Positions 38,904 to 51,302 of a stretch of DNA of 64,000 bases are shown one piece after another. The notes below the pieces were generated by a model. That model had not been told where the DNA came from. It searched no databases and was given only the letters and a program-made list of their open reading frames with translations. The number at the start of each line of letters is the position of its first letter. Position 1 is the first letter of the stretch. This DNA comes from Ectobacillus antri (GTDB lineage Bacteria; Bacillota; Bacilli; Bacillales; Bacillaceae_G), in assembly GCF_003852715.1 (NCBI RefSeq), contig NZ_RIAV01000002.1:124001-188000 (forward strand). Direction: 5' to 3'. The position numbers and the translations under genes are program-made.

Positions 38904-41012
38904 ATGTTGAAAACAAACAAGGTCTCTCGATTTGTGAGAAGGCTTTCACATATTAATTTTATCACAATGAGTTTATACACTGTACTGGGTCTTATCTTAT
39001 TTGCAGCCCTGGCCAGTCATGTAAAGCCGGACGAGCTTGATGTAAAACTGCTTTCAATCGCAAAAAAAACCATTCATTCTCCCATTACTATTGAAGATAA
39101 AGCCACTACTGAAAAGAAGAAGAGAGAAGCTGCCCAAAAAGTAGAGGATCAATATATATATCGTACCGAATATAAACAAAATCGAATCGATATTGTGAAT
39201 TCTGTATTTGATATCGTTAAAGAGGTAGGCGATGATAGCAAAGGGTCGGCTACAACAGTGCCTGTTTCAGAGCAAGTTGATATGCTGAAAAAGAAGCTTC
39301 CAAGCGATATTATTAAAAGTGTTACTGAACAAGGATTATTAGCTATGCTAAGTGCTACGCCGGAGCAACTTGCGGCGGCGCGAGAGTTTTCTGTCACGGC
39401 TGTTAATAATGTAATGAGTCGTCAAATAAAAATCAATGAAGTAAGTGAAGCAAGAACAAGACTCAGCAATGAATTACGCTATGCAAGTGTTACTGGCGCT
39501 TTAAAAGATGCCATTATTTCTTTAGGGCAATATGCTGTTATACCTAATTATTTTTATGATCCAATCGCAACGAAAGAACGTAAGCAATTAGAGATGAGCA
39601 CAGTGGATCCTGTATACATTTTACAAGGGCAAGTTATTGTAAAAGAAGGAGACACCATTAAGCGAGAGGTATATGAGCAACTCAAACTGGTAGGGCTAGC
39701 GGACAATCAAACAGCACTTCAACCGTTTCTTGGGTTAATTATGTTAATATCACTCTTATTGTTCTTTGTGCATAAGCAGTTTACACGTTTTTTGAATCAT
39801 AAGCATGAAGATAAGCCTTACCTTGTGGCATATATCATTATCGTTGCTATGACGGTTTTTCTTATGAAAATAATTAGTTTATTTCAACAAGTGGAATATG
39901 CGGGACTTAGTTATATGGTACCGGTAGCAATGGGGACAATGTTAATTAAACTAATGATTGGTGAGCGATTTGTTTTTGTAACAAGTATGATTCTTTCTAT
40001 CAGTGGAAGCATTATGTTTAATGAGGGTGTAACCAGTGCATTTAATTATTCTGTCGGTACGTATATTTTGTTAAGTGCGTTGTCGGCTAACATCTTCTTA
40101 AAAGAGAAAAACCGCAGAAGTATGATTTTACAAGCGGGTATTTTTATTAGCTTCTTTAATGTACTAGTAGTATCGGCGTTACTGTTACTTCGTAACGGAC
40201 AGTTTTCCTGGTTTGAGGTTGGATTGCATCTGATGATGGCTGCGGCATCAGGACTGCTTTCTTCCGTACTCGTTATGGGTCTTTTGCCTTACTTAGAAAG
40301 CGGACTTGGGATTGTTTCGACAATGAAGTTAATGGAGCTTGGTAGCCCCAATCATAAATTATTACGTAAAATTTTACTCGAAACACCAGGAACGTATCAC
40401 CACAGTATTATGGTAGCAAACCTATCAGAAGCTGCCTGTGAAGCAATAGGTGCAAATGGACTAGTAGCACGAGTGGGTGCTTATTATCATGATATTGGGA
40501 AAACGGTGCGACCACATTTCTTTATAGAAAATCAAATGGGTGCCGCTAATCCTCATGATGAGCTTTCTCCTGAAGTTAGTCGCGATATTATCATCTCTCA
40601 TGTAACGGAAGGTGTAAAACTACTGCGCGAACATAAAATTCCTAAAGAAATTGTAGATATTGCTGCTGAACATCATGGTACAACGCTCTTAAAATATTTT
40701 TACCATAAAGCGGTTCAAATTGGAGACAAAGAATACAAGGAAGAAATGTTTCGGTATCCTGGTCCAAAGGCCAGGTCTAAAGAATCAGCTATTGTTGGCA
40801 TTGCAGACAGTGTAGAGGCTGCTGTGCGCTCATTGAACGCACCCACGCCTGAGCAAATTGAAAATTTGGTTAAAGGGATTGTATCGGATCGTTTGCGAGA
40901 TGGACAGTTTTCTCAATGTAATTTAACATTTCAAGAGTTAGAAATTGTAACAAAAACATTATGTGAGACGTTAAATGGGATTTTTCATTCACGTATTACA
41001 TATCCGGATTAA
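38904..41012 (+). CDS. pgpH: Cyclic-di-AMP phosphodiesterase PgpH (YqfF)
   Basis: About 702 residues. One N-terminal membrane segment, an extracytoplasmic 7TMR-HDED domain (about 45-280), seven membrane segments, and a C-terminal HD domain (GTYHHSIMVANLSEAA, YYHDIGKTVRPHFF, AAEHHGTTLLKYFYHK). It hydrolyses c-di-AMP to pApA. Two ATGs are possible; 38892 touches the GAGGAGG site, so 38904 is preferred with modest confidence. Confidence 0.93.
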   Translation: MLKTNKVSRFVRRLSHINFITMSLYTVLGLILFAALASHVKPDELDVKLLSIAKKTIHSPITIEDKATTEKKKREAAQKVEDQYIYRTEYKQNRIDIVNSVFDIVKEVGDDSKGSATTVPVSEQVDMLKKKLPSDIIKSVTEQGLLAMLSATPEQLAAAREFSVTAVNNVMSRQIKINEVSEARTRLSNELRYASVTGALKDAIISLGQYAVIPNYFYDPIATKERKQLEMSTVDPVYILQGQVIVKEGDTIKREVYEQLKLVGLADNQTALQPFLGLIMLISLLLFFVHKQFTRFLNHKHEDKPYLVAYIIIVAMTVFLMKIISLFQQVEYAGLSYMVPVAMGTMLIKLMIGERFVFVTSMILSISGSIMFNEGVTSAFNYSVGTYILLSALSANIFLKEKNRRSMILQAGIFISFFNVLVVSALLLLRNGQFSWFEVGLHLMMAAASGLLSSVLVMGLLPYLESGLGIVSTMKLMELGSPNHKLLRKILLETPGTYHHSIMVANLSEAACEAIGANGLVARVGAYYHDIGKTVRPHFFIENQMGAANPHDELSPEVSRDIIISHVTEGVKLLREHKIPKEIVDIAAEHHGTTLLKYFYHKAVQIGDKEYKEEMFRYPGPKARSKESAIVGIADSVEAAVRSLNAPTPEQIENLVKGIVSDRLRDGQFSQCNLTFQELEIVTKTLCETLNGIFHSRITYPD

Positions 41013-41030
41013 TAGTAGTGGAGGTACGAG

Positions 41031-41494
41031 ATGGGTATCATTGTTGATTTTTTTGATGAAACGAATGAAGTAGAGGAGAAGCATATTAATATGTTACAAG
41101 AACTGATTGCGTTTGCGGCAAAGAGTGAAAAGGTTGAAGATGCCGAAATGTCGGTCACGTTTGTAACGAATGAACGTATACAGGAGTTAAATTATGAATA
41201 TCGTGGCAAAAATCAACCGACGGATGTGATTTCGTTCGCAATGGAGGAGATGGGTGAAGGAGAGCTAGAGGTTATGGGCGGAGAAGAAATGCGGATGCTT
41301 GGAGATATTGTTATTTCTGTTCCCCGTACAAAAGAGCAAGCGGAAGATTACGGTCACTCGTTTGAAAGAGAGCTTGGATTTTTAACAGTTCATGGGTTAT
41401 TGCATCTTCTTGGTTACGATCATATGACGGAAGAGGAAGAAAAGGTGATGTTTGATAAGCAAAAGAAAATTTTGCATGCTTACGGACTAAAGCG

Positions 41495-41498
<4 letters not shown>
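41031..41498 (+). CDS. ybeY: Endoribonuclease YbeY
   Basis: A 155-residue zinc RNase for 16S rRNA 3' end maturation. The metal motif HGLLHLLGYDH (consensus HGxLHLxGYDH) is intact. It overlaps dgkA by 4 bases and belongs to the cluster pgpH-ybeY-dgkA-cdd-era. Confidence 0.96.
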
Positions 41499-43171
<1,673 letters not shown>

Positions 43172-43272
43172 TTAACAAAATTTTTCTCACATGAAAATGA
43201 ACAAATAAGGTCATTTTAATAACAATAAGGAATTGGAGTATATGCTGGTCTTATTGAGGAAGGTGGGTTCTT

Positions 43273-43416
43273 ATGTTGAAGTTTACCTGGAGTGTGTTTT
43301 CAAAGACGGGCAATATCGAAACATATCTTCTCTTAAAGGAATTAGAGAGAGAAGGGCAAAACATACCAGACCAACAAATGGATGAGCTAGCAGAAAGCGA
43401 TTCGCCAATTTCTTGA
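43273..43416 (+). CDS. yqzL: Small protein YqzL
   Basis: A 47-residue protein starting [20 protein letters not shown], matching YqzL of bacilli between era and recO. It has an acidic C-terminus ([11 protein letters not shown]). Function unknown. Ribosome site GAGGAAGGTGGG at good spacing. Confidence 0.85.
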   Translation: MLKFTWSVFSKTGNIETYLLLKELEREGQNIPDQQMDELAESDSPIS

Positions 43417-43447
43417 TCTTATTTGTTCAATCCCAGGGGGAGCGAAC

Positions 43448-44194
43448 GTGTTTCAAAAAATTGAGGGAATTGTGATTCGAACAACTGATTATGGAGAAAC
43501 CAATAAAATTGTCACCATCTTTTCCAGAGAATTTGGAAAAGTAAGCGCAATGGCGAGAGGTGCTAAAAAACCGAAAAGTCGTTTAGCAGCAGTTTCACAG
43601 CCGTTTACATATGGCTATTTTCTCCTGCAAGTTGGTTCGGGTTTAGGAACACTACAGCAAGGTGAAATTGTTTCTTCTTTTCGTGATATACGTGAAGATA
43701 TATTTTTGACTGCATATGCTTCATTTGTAGTAGAATTGACTGACAAGGCAACCGAGGAAAAAAGGAACAATCCGTATTTGTTTGAAATGCTGTATCAAAC
43801 GCTTCATCATATGAATGAAGGAGCTGATGCGGAAATTTTATCGTTAATGTATCAGACAAAAATGTTACCTGTTCTAGGGCTTCACCCGTCTTTTGACGAG
43901 TGTGCGATTTGTCATCGGTTAGATACATTCGTCGCCTTTTCTGTACGTGAAGGCGGCTTTCTATGTGCTTCGCATGCTGAACAAGATTCATATCGTATTC
44001 CGTTGAATGAAGCGGCTGCAAAATTATTACGATTATTCCATCATTTTGATTTAACAAGGTTAGGTAACATATCTGTTAAACCAGAAACGAAAAAGCAAAT
44101 GCGTATAGCATTAAACGCTTATTTTGATGAGCATTGCGGTATTTATTTAAAGTCACGACGTTTTTTAAATCAGTTAGATAAACTAACACCGTAA
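43448..44194 (+). CDS. recO: DNA repair protein RecO
   Basis: A 248-residue recombination mediator that loads RecA on SSB-coated DNA. N-terminal OB fold ([20 protein letters not shown]), a helical middle, and zinc ligands in CAICHRL and LCASH. The start is a GTG at 43448 after GGGGGAGCGAAC. Its terminator is followed directly by ccpN; glyQS is not between them. Confidence 0.95.
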   Translation: MFQKIEGIVIRTTDYGETNKIVTIFSREFGKVSAMARGAKKPKSRLAAVSQPFTYGYFLLQVGSGLGTLQQGEIVSSFRDIREDIFLTAYASFVVELTDKATEEKRNNPYLFEMLYQTLHHMNEGADAEILSLMYQTKMLPVLGLHPSFDECAICHRLDTFVAFSVREGGFLCASHAEQDSYRIPLNEAAAKLLRLFHHFDLTRLGNISVKPETKKQMRIALNAYFDEHCGIYLKSRRFLNQLDKLTP

Positions 44195-44233
44195 GACCGT
44201 CACGGGATTTTCCCCAATGTGACGGTCTTTTTT
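44193..44233 (+). terminator. Terminator of recO
   Basis: AAGACCGTCAC / GTGACGGTCTT, 11-bp stem, then a T run. Confidence 0.9.
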
Positions 44234-44308
44234 GAATCTTCCATTTAGTATATAATATTGAAAAGACAGTATAACGTTTTTTCACGAAAGGATAAAGGTG
44301 GTGAGTGC

Positions 44309-44938
44309 ATGGAGTTGAATAAGAGGCAGGAACAAATCATTCAGATTGTCAAAGACTTCGGTCCCATTACAGGAGAAGCGATTGCTGAGCAATTGCATTT
44401 AACAAGAGCAACGTTGCGACCGGATCTCGCAATTCTAACGATGGCGGGCTACCTAGAGGCACGCCCACGCGTCGGTTATTTTTATACAGGAAAAACAGGC
44501 GGACAATTATTAGCAGAAGCTGTAAAGAAATTAACCGTACAATCCTATCAATCCAGACCTGTAGTTGTTGATAAAAATGTATCGGTATATGATGCGATTT
44601 GTACGATGTTTCTTGAAGATGTAGGAACATTGTTTGTTGTAGACCATAATACAGTATTGGTAGGGGTAGTTTCCCGTAAAGATTTGCTTCGAGCAAGCCT
44701 TGGTAAACAAGAGTTAACGGCTGTACCTGTCAATATTATCATGACGAGAATGCCCAATATTACGATGTGTAGACGCGAAGATAGTTTGTATGAGGTTGCT
44801 AAGAAGCTAATAGCGAAGCAAATCGATGCTATGCCGATTGTGCGTGATACTGAGCATGGGGCAGAGGTAATTGGACGTATTACAAAAACGAACATTACAC
44901 GTGCATTCGTAGATTTAGTCAACAATGAAACGTTGTAA
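44309..44938 (+). CDS. ccpN: Gluconeogenesis repressor CcpN
   Basis: A 209-residue regulator. N-terminal helix-turn-helix (ELNKRQEQIIQIVKDFGPIT, LTRATLRPDLAILT) and two CBS domains (about 75-205; SVYDAICTMFLEDVGTLFVV). In B. subtilis it represses gapB and pckA in glycolytic conditions. The ATG at 44309 follows AAAGGTGGTGAGTGC; an upstream in-frame start at 44258 lacks a site. Followed after 20 bases by yqfL. Confidence 0.94.
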   Translation: MELNKRQEQIIQIVKDFGPITGEAIAEQLHLTRATLRPDLAILTMAGYLEARPRVGYFYTGKTGGQLLAEAVKKLTVQSYQSRPVVVDKNVSVYDAICTMFLEDVGTLFVVDHNTVLVGVVSRKDLLRASLGKQELTAVPVNIIMTRMPNITMCRREDSLYEVAKKLIAKQIDAMPIVRDTEHGAEVIGRITKTNITRAFVDLVNNETL

Positions 44939-44958
44939 TCACAAAGTGAGGTTAGAAC

Positions 44959-45768
44959 ATGAGCAATCAAATTGTATATGTGGTGTCTGACTCAGTCGGG
45001 GAAACAGCTGATTTAGTCGTTCGTGCTGCCATGGGACAATTTTTATTTACACCGGATATTAGACGTGTGCCGTATGTAGAAGATATGGGTACACTTAAGG
45101 AAGTTGTTTCAATTGCTAAAAGTAACGGTGCCATTATTTGTTTTACGTTAGTAAAACCTGAAATGCGAAATTATTTAATTAATGAAGCACAAGCTGAAGG
45201 TGTACAAGTATACGATATTATTGGTCCGCTCATTGATTGTATTCAAGCTACAACAGGAGCAATTCCAAGATTTGAACCCGGTTTGGTTCGAAAGCTTGAT
45301 GAAGATTACTTTAAAAAGATTGAAGCAATTGAATTTGCGGTAAAATATGATGATGGCAGAGATCCGAGAGGTATACTAAAAGCAGATATTGTGTTAATTG
45401 GCGTATCACGAACGTCTAAAACACCACTTTCACAATACTTGGCCCATAAGCGATTAAAAGTGGCGAATGTACCGCTTGTGCCGGAAATAGATCCTCCAGA
45501 AGAACTGTATCGCGTGCCAAAAGAAAAGTGCTTTGGTCTAAAGATTGATCCGGATAAGTTGAATAACATTCGAAAAGAGCGATTAAAATCGCTTGGGCTC
45601 AGCGATGGTGCCAGTTATGCCAATATGAACCGCATTCAATCTGAGTTAAAGCATTTTGAAAACGTTGTTAGTAAGATTGGATGTCAGGTTATCGATGTAT
45701 CAAACAAAGCAATTGAAGAAACAGCAAATCTTATTTTAAACGCCATACAAACACAGCGGCGGTTTTAA
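44959..45768 (+). CDS. yqfL: PEP synthase/PPDK regulatory protein YqfL
   Basis: A 269-residue DUF299 bifunctional kinase/pyrophosphorylase. The P-loop is [13 protein letters not shown] (about residue 149). In B. subtilis it modulates CcpN activity; in other bacteria it switches pyruvate phosphate dikinase by ADP-dependent phosphorylation. Same operon as ccpN. Confidence 0.92.
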   Translation: MSNQIVYVVSDSVGETADLVVRAAMGQFLFTPDIRRVPYVEDMGTLKEVVSIAKSNGAIICFTLVKPEMRNYLINEAQAEGVQVYDIIGPLIDCIQATTGAIPRFEPGLVRKLDEDYFKKIEAIEFAVKYDDGRDPRGILKADIVLIGVSRTSKTPLSQYLAHKRLKVANVPLVPEIDPPEELYRVPKEKCFGLKIDPDKLNNIRKERLKSLGLSDGASYANMNRIQSELKHFENVVSKIGCQVIDVSNKAIEETANLILNAIQTQRRF

Positions 45769-46280
45769 TCAGAAACCAACTCTGTATTTCGTAGGCAAGA
45801 AGAGCGGGCCGTGTGTGGATACAGTCGGTTTCCGTAAGGAGTAATAATTGACACTCAGGGGATTGTGCAATTTCTTTTTTTTTATTAGCTGTGTTAAAAC
45901 TTGATTTATTTATAGGTTAGAAAAGTACATGAGCTTATGTAGCTACTAAGTGTTATGCGAGAAAACATCTACGCAAATGTGTGGGTGTTTTTTATCGTGG
46001 AATAATGTGTGAGGCCTATGTAGCAGAACGAATATAATAAAATTATGTGCAAATAATTTTCTGCAAGAAACAGTTTTTTTGTGTAGCCAATAAAATAAAA
46101 ATATATTATAATAAAAAATTGTGATAAAAGCATGTGTTTTTTACGTTTAGACTTTGATTTTTCAGAATAAACTAGGGATAGATTCGTGATACCTATTCTT
46201 CTACGTAAAATCGACAAAAATCCAAACAATTAAGCATGCATTATGGAAGGATTCGCTGAAGGGATGTAGAATAGAGAAAT
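45769..46280. other. Non-coding region between yqfL and yqxD
   Basis: About 510 AT-rich bases. It holds a long-range pairing (GAAACC-CTGTAT at 45772-45787 with ATACAG-GGTTTC at 45819-45832) just after the yqfL stop, one orphan end of the GGCTGTGTTAAAG element (AGCTGTGTTAAA at 45887) and a terminator at 45962. From 45995 on I see no gene; promoters for yqxD-dnaG-sigA must lie here but none is clear. Confidence 0.5.
45962..45994 (+). terminator. Terminator downstream of yqfL
   Basis: AAAACATCTACGC pairs with GTGTGGGTGTTTT (three G-T pairs), loop AAAT, with T run. Confidence 0.65.
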
Positions 46281-46739
46281 ATGCTGAAATCGAAACGGAT
46301 TTTTGTAGATGCTGATGCTTGCCCTGTAAAGCAAGAAATAGTTGATGCTTGTAAGCCGTATGAAATAGAAGTTTATTTTATTGCTTCTCACGCTCACCGA
46401 ACCAATTTTGGGAGTGGTACATGGATTTATGTAGACTCTTTACAGGATGAAGTTGATTTTGCAATTTTTCAACGTGCTGACGCAGGGGATATTGTGGTGA
46501 CCCAAGACATGGGTTTGGCCGCTCTTCTAGTAAAAAAGAAGGTTATTGTGATTTCCCCCAGGGGTATCCTAATTCAGGACGAGCAAATTGATTGCATATT
46601 GCATTCACGATATGTATCTGCAAAATTACGCCGACAAGGCACATTTACAAAAGGACCTAAGGCATTCACCAAAGAAGATCGAGAGAGATTTTCAAATATG
46701 CTACAAAAAATATTGTCGAATCATGAAGGAATTCACTGA
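46281..46739 (+). CDS. yqxD: UPF0178/DUF188 protein YqxD
   Basis: A 152-residue YaiI/YqxD protein with a PIN-like fold: IFVDADACPVKQEIVDA and DIVVTQDMGLAALLV are typical. Possibly a nuclease; not demonstrated. Just upstream of dnaG, as in B. subtilis. The ribosome site is weak (AGAGAAAT). Confidence 0.88.
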   Translation: MLKSKRIFVDADACPVKQEIVDACKPYEIEVYFIASHAHRTNFGSGTWIYVDSLQDEVDFAIFQRADAGDIVVTQDMGLAALLVKKKVIVISPRGILIQDEQIDCILHSRYVSAKLRRQGTFTKGPKAFTKEDRERFSNMLQKILSNHEGIH

Positions 46740-46772
46740 TTTATACCGAATATAAAGTTACGGAGTGGAGTT

Positions 46773-48548
46773 ATGGGAGAGAAAATCCCTGATGAAGTTG
46801 TAGAGCGCGTCCGTCAGTCCGTTGATATTGTAGATGTAATCAGCGAATATGTGCAACTGAAAAAACAAGGACGCAATTATTTTGGTTTATGTCCTTTTCA
46901 TGGCGAAAGCACCCCGTCTTTTTCCGTTTCGTCAGATAAGCAAATTTTTCATTGCTTTGGTTGTGGAGAAGGTGGAAATGCATTATCTTTTCTTATGAAG
47001 ATAGAGGGTATTTCCTTTTCGGAAGCTGTACAAAAAGTCGGTGAAAAAGTTGGCGTAAATGTTGCAGGGTACGTGGGGGAGCCGCAAGTTGTAGACAATG
47101 CTGAAGGGCGAATGGTGGAGGCTCATGAACTTCTTAAAAAGTATTATCATCATTTGTTATTAAATTCGCAGGAAGGTCAAATAGCTCTCGAATATTTGCT
47201 GAAGCGAGGAATATCCAAGGATCTTATTTCTAAGTTTGAGCTCGGTTATGCAGGTCCTGCTTGGGATCACGGTGCAAAAGTGTTGCAAAAACGAGGGTTT
47301 TCTCTTGTGAATATGGAAAAGGCAGGCTTGGTTATCGAAAACGAGCAGGGAGAAGGATATCGAGATCGTTTTCGTCATCGGGTTATGTTTCCTATCCACA
47401 ATGCCCAAGGAAAAACGATTGCATTTAGTGGTAGAACGCTAGGAGATGATGCACCAAAATATTTGAATAGCCCTGAGACCCCAATCTTTCATAAGAGCAA
47501 TGTATTATATCATTTTCATCAAGCACGAACCAGTATGCGAAAACAGCAACGTGCCTTATTATTTGAAGGGTATGCAGATGTGATTGCCGCTGTTGGTATC
47601 GGACTTGAGGAATCTGTTGCAACAATGGGAACAGCGATTACCAAGGAGCAAGCTTTGTTGTTAAAGCGCCACGCGCAAAACGTTGTTATTTGTTATGATG
47701 GTGATAAAGCGGGACAAGAAGCGACTGCAAAAGCAGGGGTAATGCTTTTAGAAGCTGGCTGTAATGTCAAAACTGTTATCATCCCGGACCGAATGGACCC
47801 GGATGAATATATTCGCACACATGGTGCGAGTTCTTTTCGAAAGCTTGTGGAAGAAAGTCTTACATTTATTGATTTCAAACTTCACTATCTTCGTTTTGGT
47901 AAAAATTTACAAAACCCACAGGAACAAGGAAAATATGTACAGGCTGTCGTACAAGAACTCGCAAAATTGACAACGTTTGTACAGGCCCAGCCTTATTTGC
48001 AAGCATTGGCTAAGGAATTTCCGTATGAGATGGAAGATTTGCGTAATGAATTACGCAAGCTTCAAAAGGGACGTATGCAAACCGACTCTGTTGTACCTGT
48101 AAGACGTCAGCTCACTAAACCTCGTTTTAAAGGGTATGAACGAGCCGAAAGAGAACTAGTTTATCATGCCTTACACAGTGAAGAAGTTGCACAACGTCTG
48201 CAGCCGTATATCCAAGATTTTTATACTGAAGAACATAAAGGGATTTTATATGAACTATATGCATATTATGAAAAGGGATATGAAGCAAGTGTCAGCAAGT
48301 TTTTAGACTGGCTTTCTAACGAAACGCTCAAAAAAATTGCTACAGATATTTCAACTGATGAATTAATTAACCCAAGCTATTCGCAAGAACTATTTGAAGG
48401 TGATTTGAAATCGCTACAAAATCATAAACAAAAAATAGAAGAAATGAGTTATGCTTTTGAAGTTCGTAAGATTGAAAAAGTTGATCCAAAAGCAGCAGCT
48501 CAGTTTGCTTTAGAAAACATCATCAATAAGCGGAAAGCAAGAAGATAA
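46773..48548 (+). CDS. dnaG: DNA primase
   Basis: A 591-residue primase. Zinc-binding CHC2 domain with C40, H43, C61 and C64; TOPRIM domain with [11 protein letters not shown] and [14 protein letters not shown]-terminal helicase-interaction domain. First core gene of the macromolecular synthesis operon. ATG follows TACGGAGTGGAGTT. Confidence 0.97.
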   Translation: MGEKIPDEVVERVRQSVDIVDVISEYVQLKKQGRNYFGLCPFHGESTPSFSVSSDKQIFHCFGCGEGGNALSFLMKIEGISFSEAVQKVGEKVGVNVAGYVGEPQVVDNAEGRMVEAHELLKKYYHHLLLNSQEGQIALEYLLKRGISKDLISKFELGYAGPAWDHGAKVLQKRGFSLVNMEKAGLVIENEQGEGYRDRFRHRVMFPIHNAQGKTIAFSGRTLGDDAPKYLNSPETPIFHKSNVLYHFHQARTSMRKQQRALLFEGYADVIAAVGIGLEESVATMGTAITKEQALLLKRHAQNVVICYDGDKAGQEATAKAGVMLLEAGCNVKTVIIPDRMDPDEYIRTHGASSFRKLVEESLTFIDFKLHYLRFGKNLQNPQEQGKYVQAVVQELAKLTTFVQAQPYLQALAKEFPYEMEDLRNELRKLQKGRMQTDSVVPVRRQLTKPRFKGYERAERELVYHALHSEEVAQRLQPYIQDFYTEEHKGILYELYAYYEKGYEASVSKFLDWLSNETLKKIATDISTDELINPSYSQELFEGDLKSLQNHKQKIEEMSYAFEVRKIEKVDPKAAAQFALENIINKRKARR

Positions 48549-48588
48549 TAAGCAAAATAGTTTGTATCTCGTGCAAGGAGGGGAACAG

Positions 48589-49704
48589 ATGGCTGACAAA
48601 TCAGCACGTTCTAAAGAAATTGAAACAGATGTAACTGTTGAACAAGTAAAAGAGCAATTGATGGAAATCGGTAAAAAACGAGGCGTTCTTACATACGAAG
48701 AAATTGCAGAACGCATGAGCGGATTCGATATGGAGTCCGAACAAATGGATGAATATTATGAATATCTTGGTGAACAAGGTATTGAGTTAATTGGTGACTC
48801 CGATGAAGACCCAAATATCCACCAATTAAAAGAAGAAGAGTTCGACTTAAATGATTTAAGCGTACCACCAGGTGTGAAAATTAATGACCCTGTACGTATG
48901 TATTTAAAAGAAATTGGTCGAGTTGATTTGCTGTCAGCAGAAGAAGAGATTAACCTTGCAGAACGAATTGAACAAGGTGATGAAGAAGCGAAACGTCGTC
49001 TTGCTGAAGCGAATTTACGATTGGTAGTAAGTATTGCGAAACGTTATGTAGGGCGCGGTATGTTGTTCCTTGATTTAATTCAAGAAGGGAACATGGGTTT
49101 AATTAAAGCCGTAGAAAAATTTGATTACCGCAAAGGCTTTAAATTCAGTACGTATGCAACTTGGTGGATTCGTCAAGCAATTACACGTGCCATTGCTGAC
49201 CAAGCAAGAACCATTCGTATCCCAGTTCATATGGTTGAAACGATTAATAAATTAATTCGTGTTCAGCGCCAGCTTCTCCAAGATCTTGGGCGAGAGCCTT
49301 CTCCTGAGGAAATTGGTGAAGAAATGGATCTTGCTCCGGAAAAGGTTCGTGAAATTTTAAAAATTGCACAGGAACCTGTTTCGTTAGAAACACCAATTGG
49401 TGAAGAAGATGATTCGCACCTTGGTGATTTTATTGAAGATCAAGAGGCCACTTCTCCTGCTGAGCATGCAGCATATGAGCTTTTAAAAGAGCAGCTGGAA
49501 GACGTGCTTGATACATTAACAGATCGTGAAGAAAATGTGCTTCGTCTACGTTTTGGATTGGATGACGGCCGAACTCGTACACTTGAAGAGGTAGGAAAGG
49601 TATTCGGTGTAACGCGTGAGCGTATCCGTCAAATTGAAGCAAAGGCGCTTCGTAAATTGAGACACCCAAGCCGTAGCAAACGTTTAAAAGATTTTCTTGA
49701 ATAG
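48589..49704 (+). CDS. sigA: Primary sigma factor SigA
   Basis: A 371-residue sigma-70. Region 1.1, region 1.2-2 ([40 protein letters not shown]), region 3, and region 4 ([18 protein letters not shown]) are complete. The ATG at 48589 follows AAGGAGGGGAACAG. Directs housekeeping transcription. Forms an operon with dnaG. Confidence 0.98.
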   Translation: MADKSARSKEIETDVTVEQVKEQLMEIGKKRGVLTYEEIAERMSGFDMESEQMDEYYEYLGEQGIELIGDSDEDPNIHQLKEEEFDLNDLSVPPGVKINDPVRMYLKEIGRVDLLSAEEEINLAERIEQGDEEAKRRLAEANLRLVVSIAKRYVGRGMLFLDLIQEGNMGLIKAVEKFDYRKGFKFSTYATWWIRQAITRAIADQARTIRIPVHMVETINKLIRVQRQLLQDLGREPSPEEIGEEMDLAPEKVREILKIAQEPVSLETPIGEEDDSHLGDFIEDQEATSPAEHAAYELLKEQLEDVLDTLTDREENVLRLRFGLDDGRTRTLEEVGKVFGVTRERIRQIEAKALRKLRHPSRSKRLKDFLE

Positions 49705-49716
49705 GTTTGATACTTT

Positions 49717-49755
49717 GAGTTTACTTCATATTTGTGAAGTAAACTCTTTTGTTTT
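49717..49755 (+). terminator. Terminator of sigA
   Basis: GAGTTTACTTCA / TGAAGTAAACTC, 12-bp stem with a 6-base loop, then TTTTGTTTTG. Confidence 0.9.
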
Positions 49756-50096
49756 GTAATGATTGTTTTACAGTTATGCAAAGAAAGGAATTTGTGAATT
49801 ACAATTCTTGTAATTCATTTTACAGAATTGTCTATTGATTTGCAAATGCTCCTTTCTATATTTTTCGAGTCCTTTCTTTGTTCTGTTGCAGTTTTCTTTA
49901 TAAAATATGCAATATTTCCTCGTTTAGACGTGAGATTTGGCAAAAAATGCGTATGGTTCTTATAATTATGGAGAATTTACAAAATTTCTAGAATATTTTT
50001 TCGCTAACATACAGTTTGTACTTTTCCGATACAGCGTTTTCAAGTACAATAGTAATGTCTATATAACATGGGGGTACATAGAGGGGGAGAAAAACA
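49756..50096. other. AT-rich leader region of cccA
   Basis: About 340 bases without a gene. TACAAT at 50045-50050 could be the -10 of cccA with a poor -35 (TTTTCC, 50022-50027). Nothing else is recognised. Confidence 0.4.
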
Positions 50097-50456
50097 ATGA
50101 AACGCAACCCATTAATTCCGTTCGCACTTATTGCCGTACTAGGCATACTCAGCATGTTTTTACTTTCTTTTCAAGGATTGCATAAAGCGGATGAGCTTGC
50201 TGCGGCGCAAAAAAATGGTGGAAAAGCAACGCAAGCTGCTTCCAAACCTGAGGATATTGTAAAACAAAGCTGTACAAGTTGTCATGGTGAACAGTTACAG
50301 GGCGGTGTTGGCCCTAACATTTCTAACATTGGTAGTAAGCTGTCTAAGGATGATATCCAAAATGTCATCCTAAACGGTAAAGGCAACATGCCAGCTGGTT
50401 TATTGCCAGCAGACCAAGCGGCAAAAGTTGCTGACTACTTGGCTAAAAAGAAATAA
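50097..50456 (+). CDS. cccA: Membrane-anchored cytochrome c550
   Basis: A 119-residue cytochrome. One N-terminal membrane anchor (residues 7-26), a linker rich in Ala and Lys, then heme motif CTSCH (about 62-66) with the axial Met probably in GNMPAG. It carries electrons on the outer face of the membrane. Ribosome site AGAGGGGGAGA. Confidence 0.95.
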   Translation: MKRNPLIPFALIAVLGILSMFLLSFQGLHKADELAAAQKNGGKATQAASKPEDIVKQSCTSCHGEQLQGGVGPNISNIGSKLSKDDIQNVILNGKGNMPAGLLPADQAAKVADYLAKKK

Positions 50457-50461
50457 TGTAA

Positions 50462-50491
50462 AAGCCCTTCGCAGATGCGGAGGGCTTCATT
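50462..50491 (+). terminator. Terminator of cccA
   Basis: AAGCCCTTCGCA / TGCGGAGGGCTT, with one internal mismatch, then TTTTG. Confidence 0.8.
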
Positions 50492-50597
50492 TTGTATGAA
50501 GCAGCTTTGAGTGTGTATGGTTTGTCGGACTTGCATCTCATTGCTGAAATTCTTATGATAAAATCATATTGAAAAAAGAAGGGTTTGTGAAAAACGA

Positions 50598-51302
50598 ATG
50601 AATGAAGTAAAACTTTCAAAACGACTGGAAGCTGTAGCTGCTGAATTGCTGACAGGTTCAAAGATGGCTGACATTGGTTCGGATCATGCCTATTTGCCAT
50701 GTTATGCGGTCTTGCGCAAGATTGTAAAAGGGGCAGTAGCTGGTGAGGTTGTTGAGGGACCATATCAATCGGCTTTAGCAAAGGTTCGCGAATGTGGACT
50801 AACTGATATCATATCTGTGCGAAAAGGAAATGGCTTGGCGGTTATTGAACCCGGTGAAGTGGATGTTATTACAATTGCCGGTATGGGTGGTGCGTTGATT
50901 CGCGATATATTAGATAATGGCAAGGAAAAACTTGTAGGCGTAAAACGTCTCATTTTGCAACCGAATATTGGAGCTCATAATATTCGGAAGTGGCTTGTTG
51001 AACATGATTGGGAGCTTATAAAAGAAATCATTTTAAAGGAAGACGGCAAGATTTATGAAATTCTTGTAGCCGAGCGTGGAGATGGAAATGCACCATACAC
51101 TACTTTTCGAGAACATGGCATGTTGCTCGGACCATTTTTGTTACAAGAGAAAAGTGATGTGTTTGTTGAAAAATGGATGCACGAAAAACAAAATTTATCT
51201 CGTATTTTTCATCAATTAGAACAGGCAGCCGATACAGAAGAAAATCAAAAGAAAAAGCAAGAAGTATTACAAAAAATAGCATTAATTGAAGAGGTGTTAT
51301 GA
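50598..51302 (+). CDS. trmK: tRNA m1A22 methyltransferase TrmK
   Basis: A 234-residue COG2384 methyltransferase. ADIGSDHAYLPCYAV is the SAM motif and TIAGMGGALIRDIL a second family motif; a coiled-coil C-terminus follows. It overlaps the next gene by 4 bases. Formerly yqfN. Confidence 0.94.
   Translation: MNEVKLSKRLEAVAAELLTGSKMADIGSDHAYLPCYAVLRKIVKGAVAGEVVEGPYQSALAKVRECGLTDIISVRKGNGLAVIEPGEVDVITIAGMGGALIRDILDNGKEKLVGVKRLILQPNIGAHNIRKWLVEHDWELIKEIILKEDGKIYEILVAERGDGNAPYTTFREHGMLLGPFLLQEKSDVFVEKWMHEKQNLSRIFHQLEQAADTEENQKKKQEVLQKIALIEEVL

Noticed and set aside
45887-45905. A further copy of the GGCTGTGTTAAAG element
   Set aside because: Only one end is present with no body or second end; it is mentioned but not called as an element.
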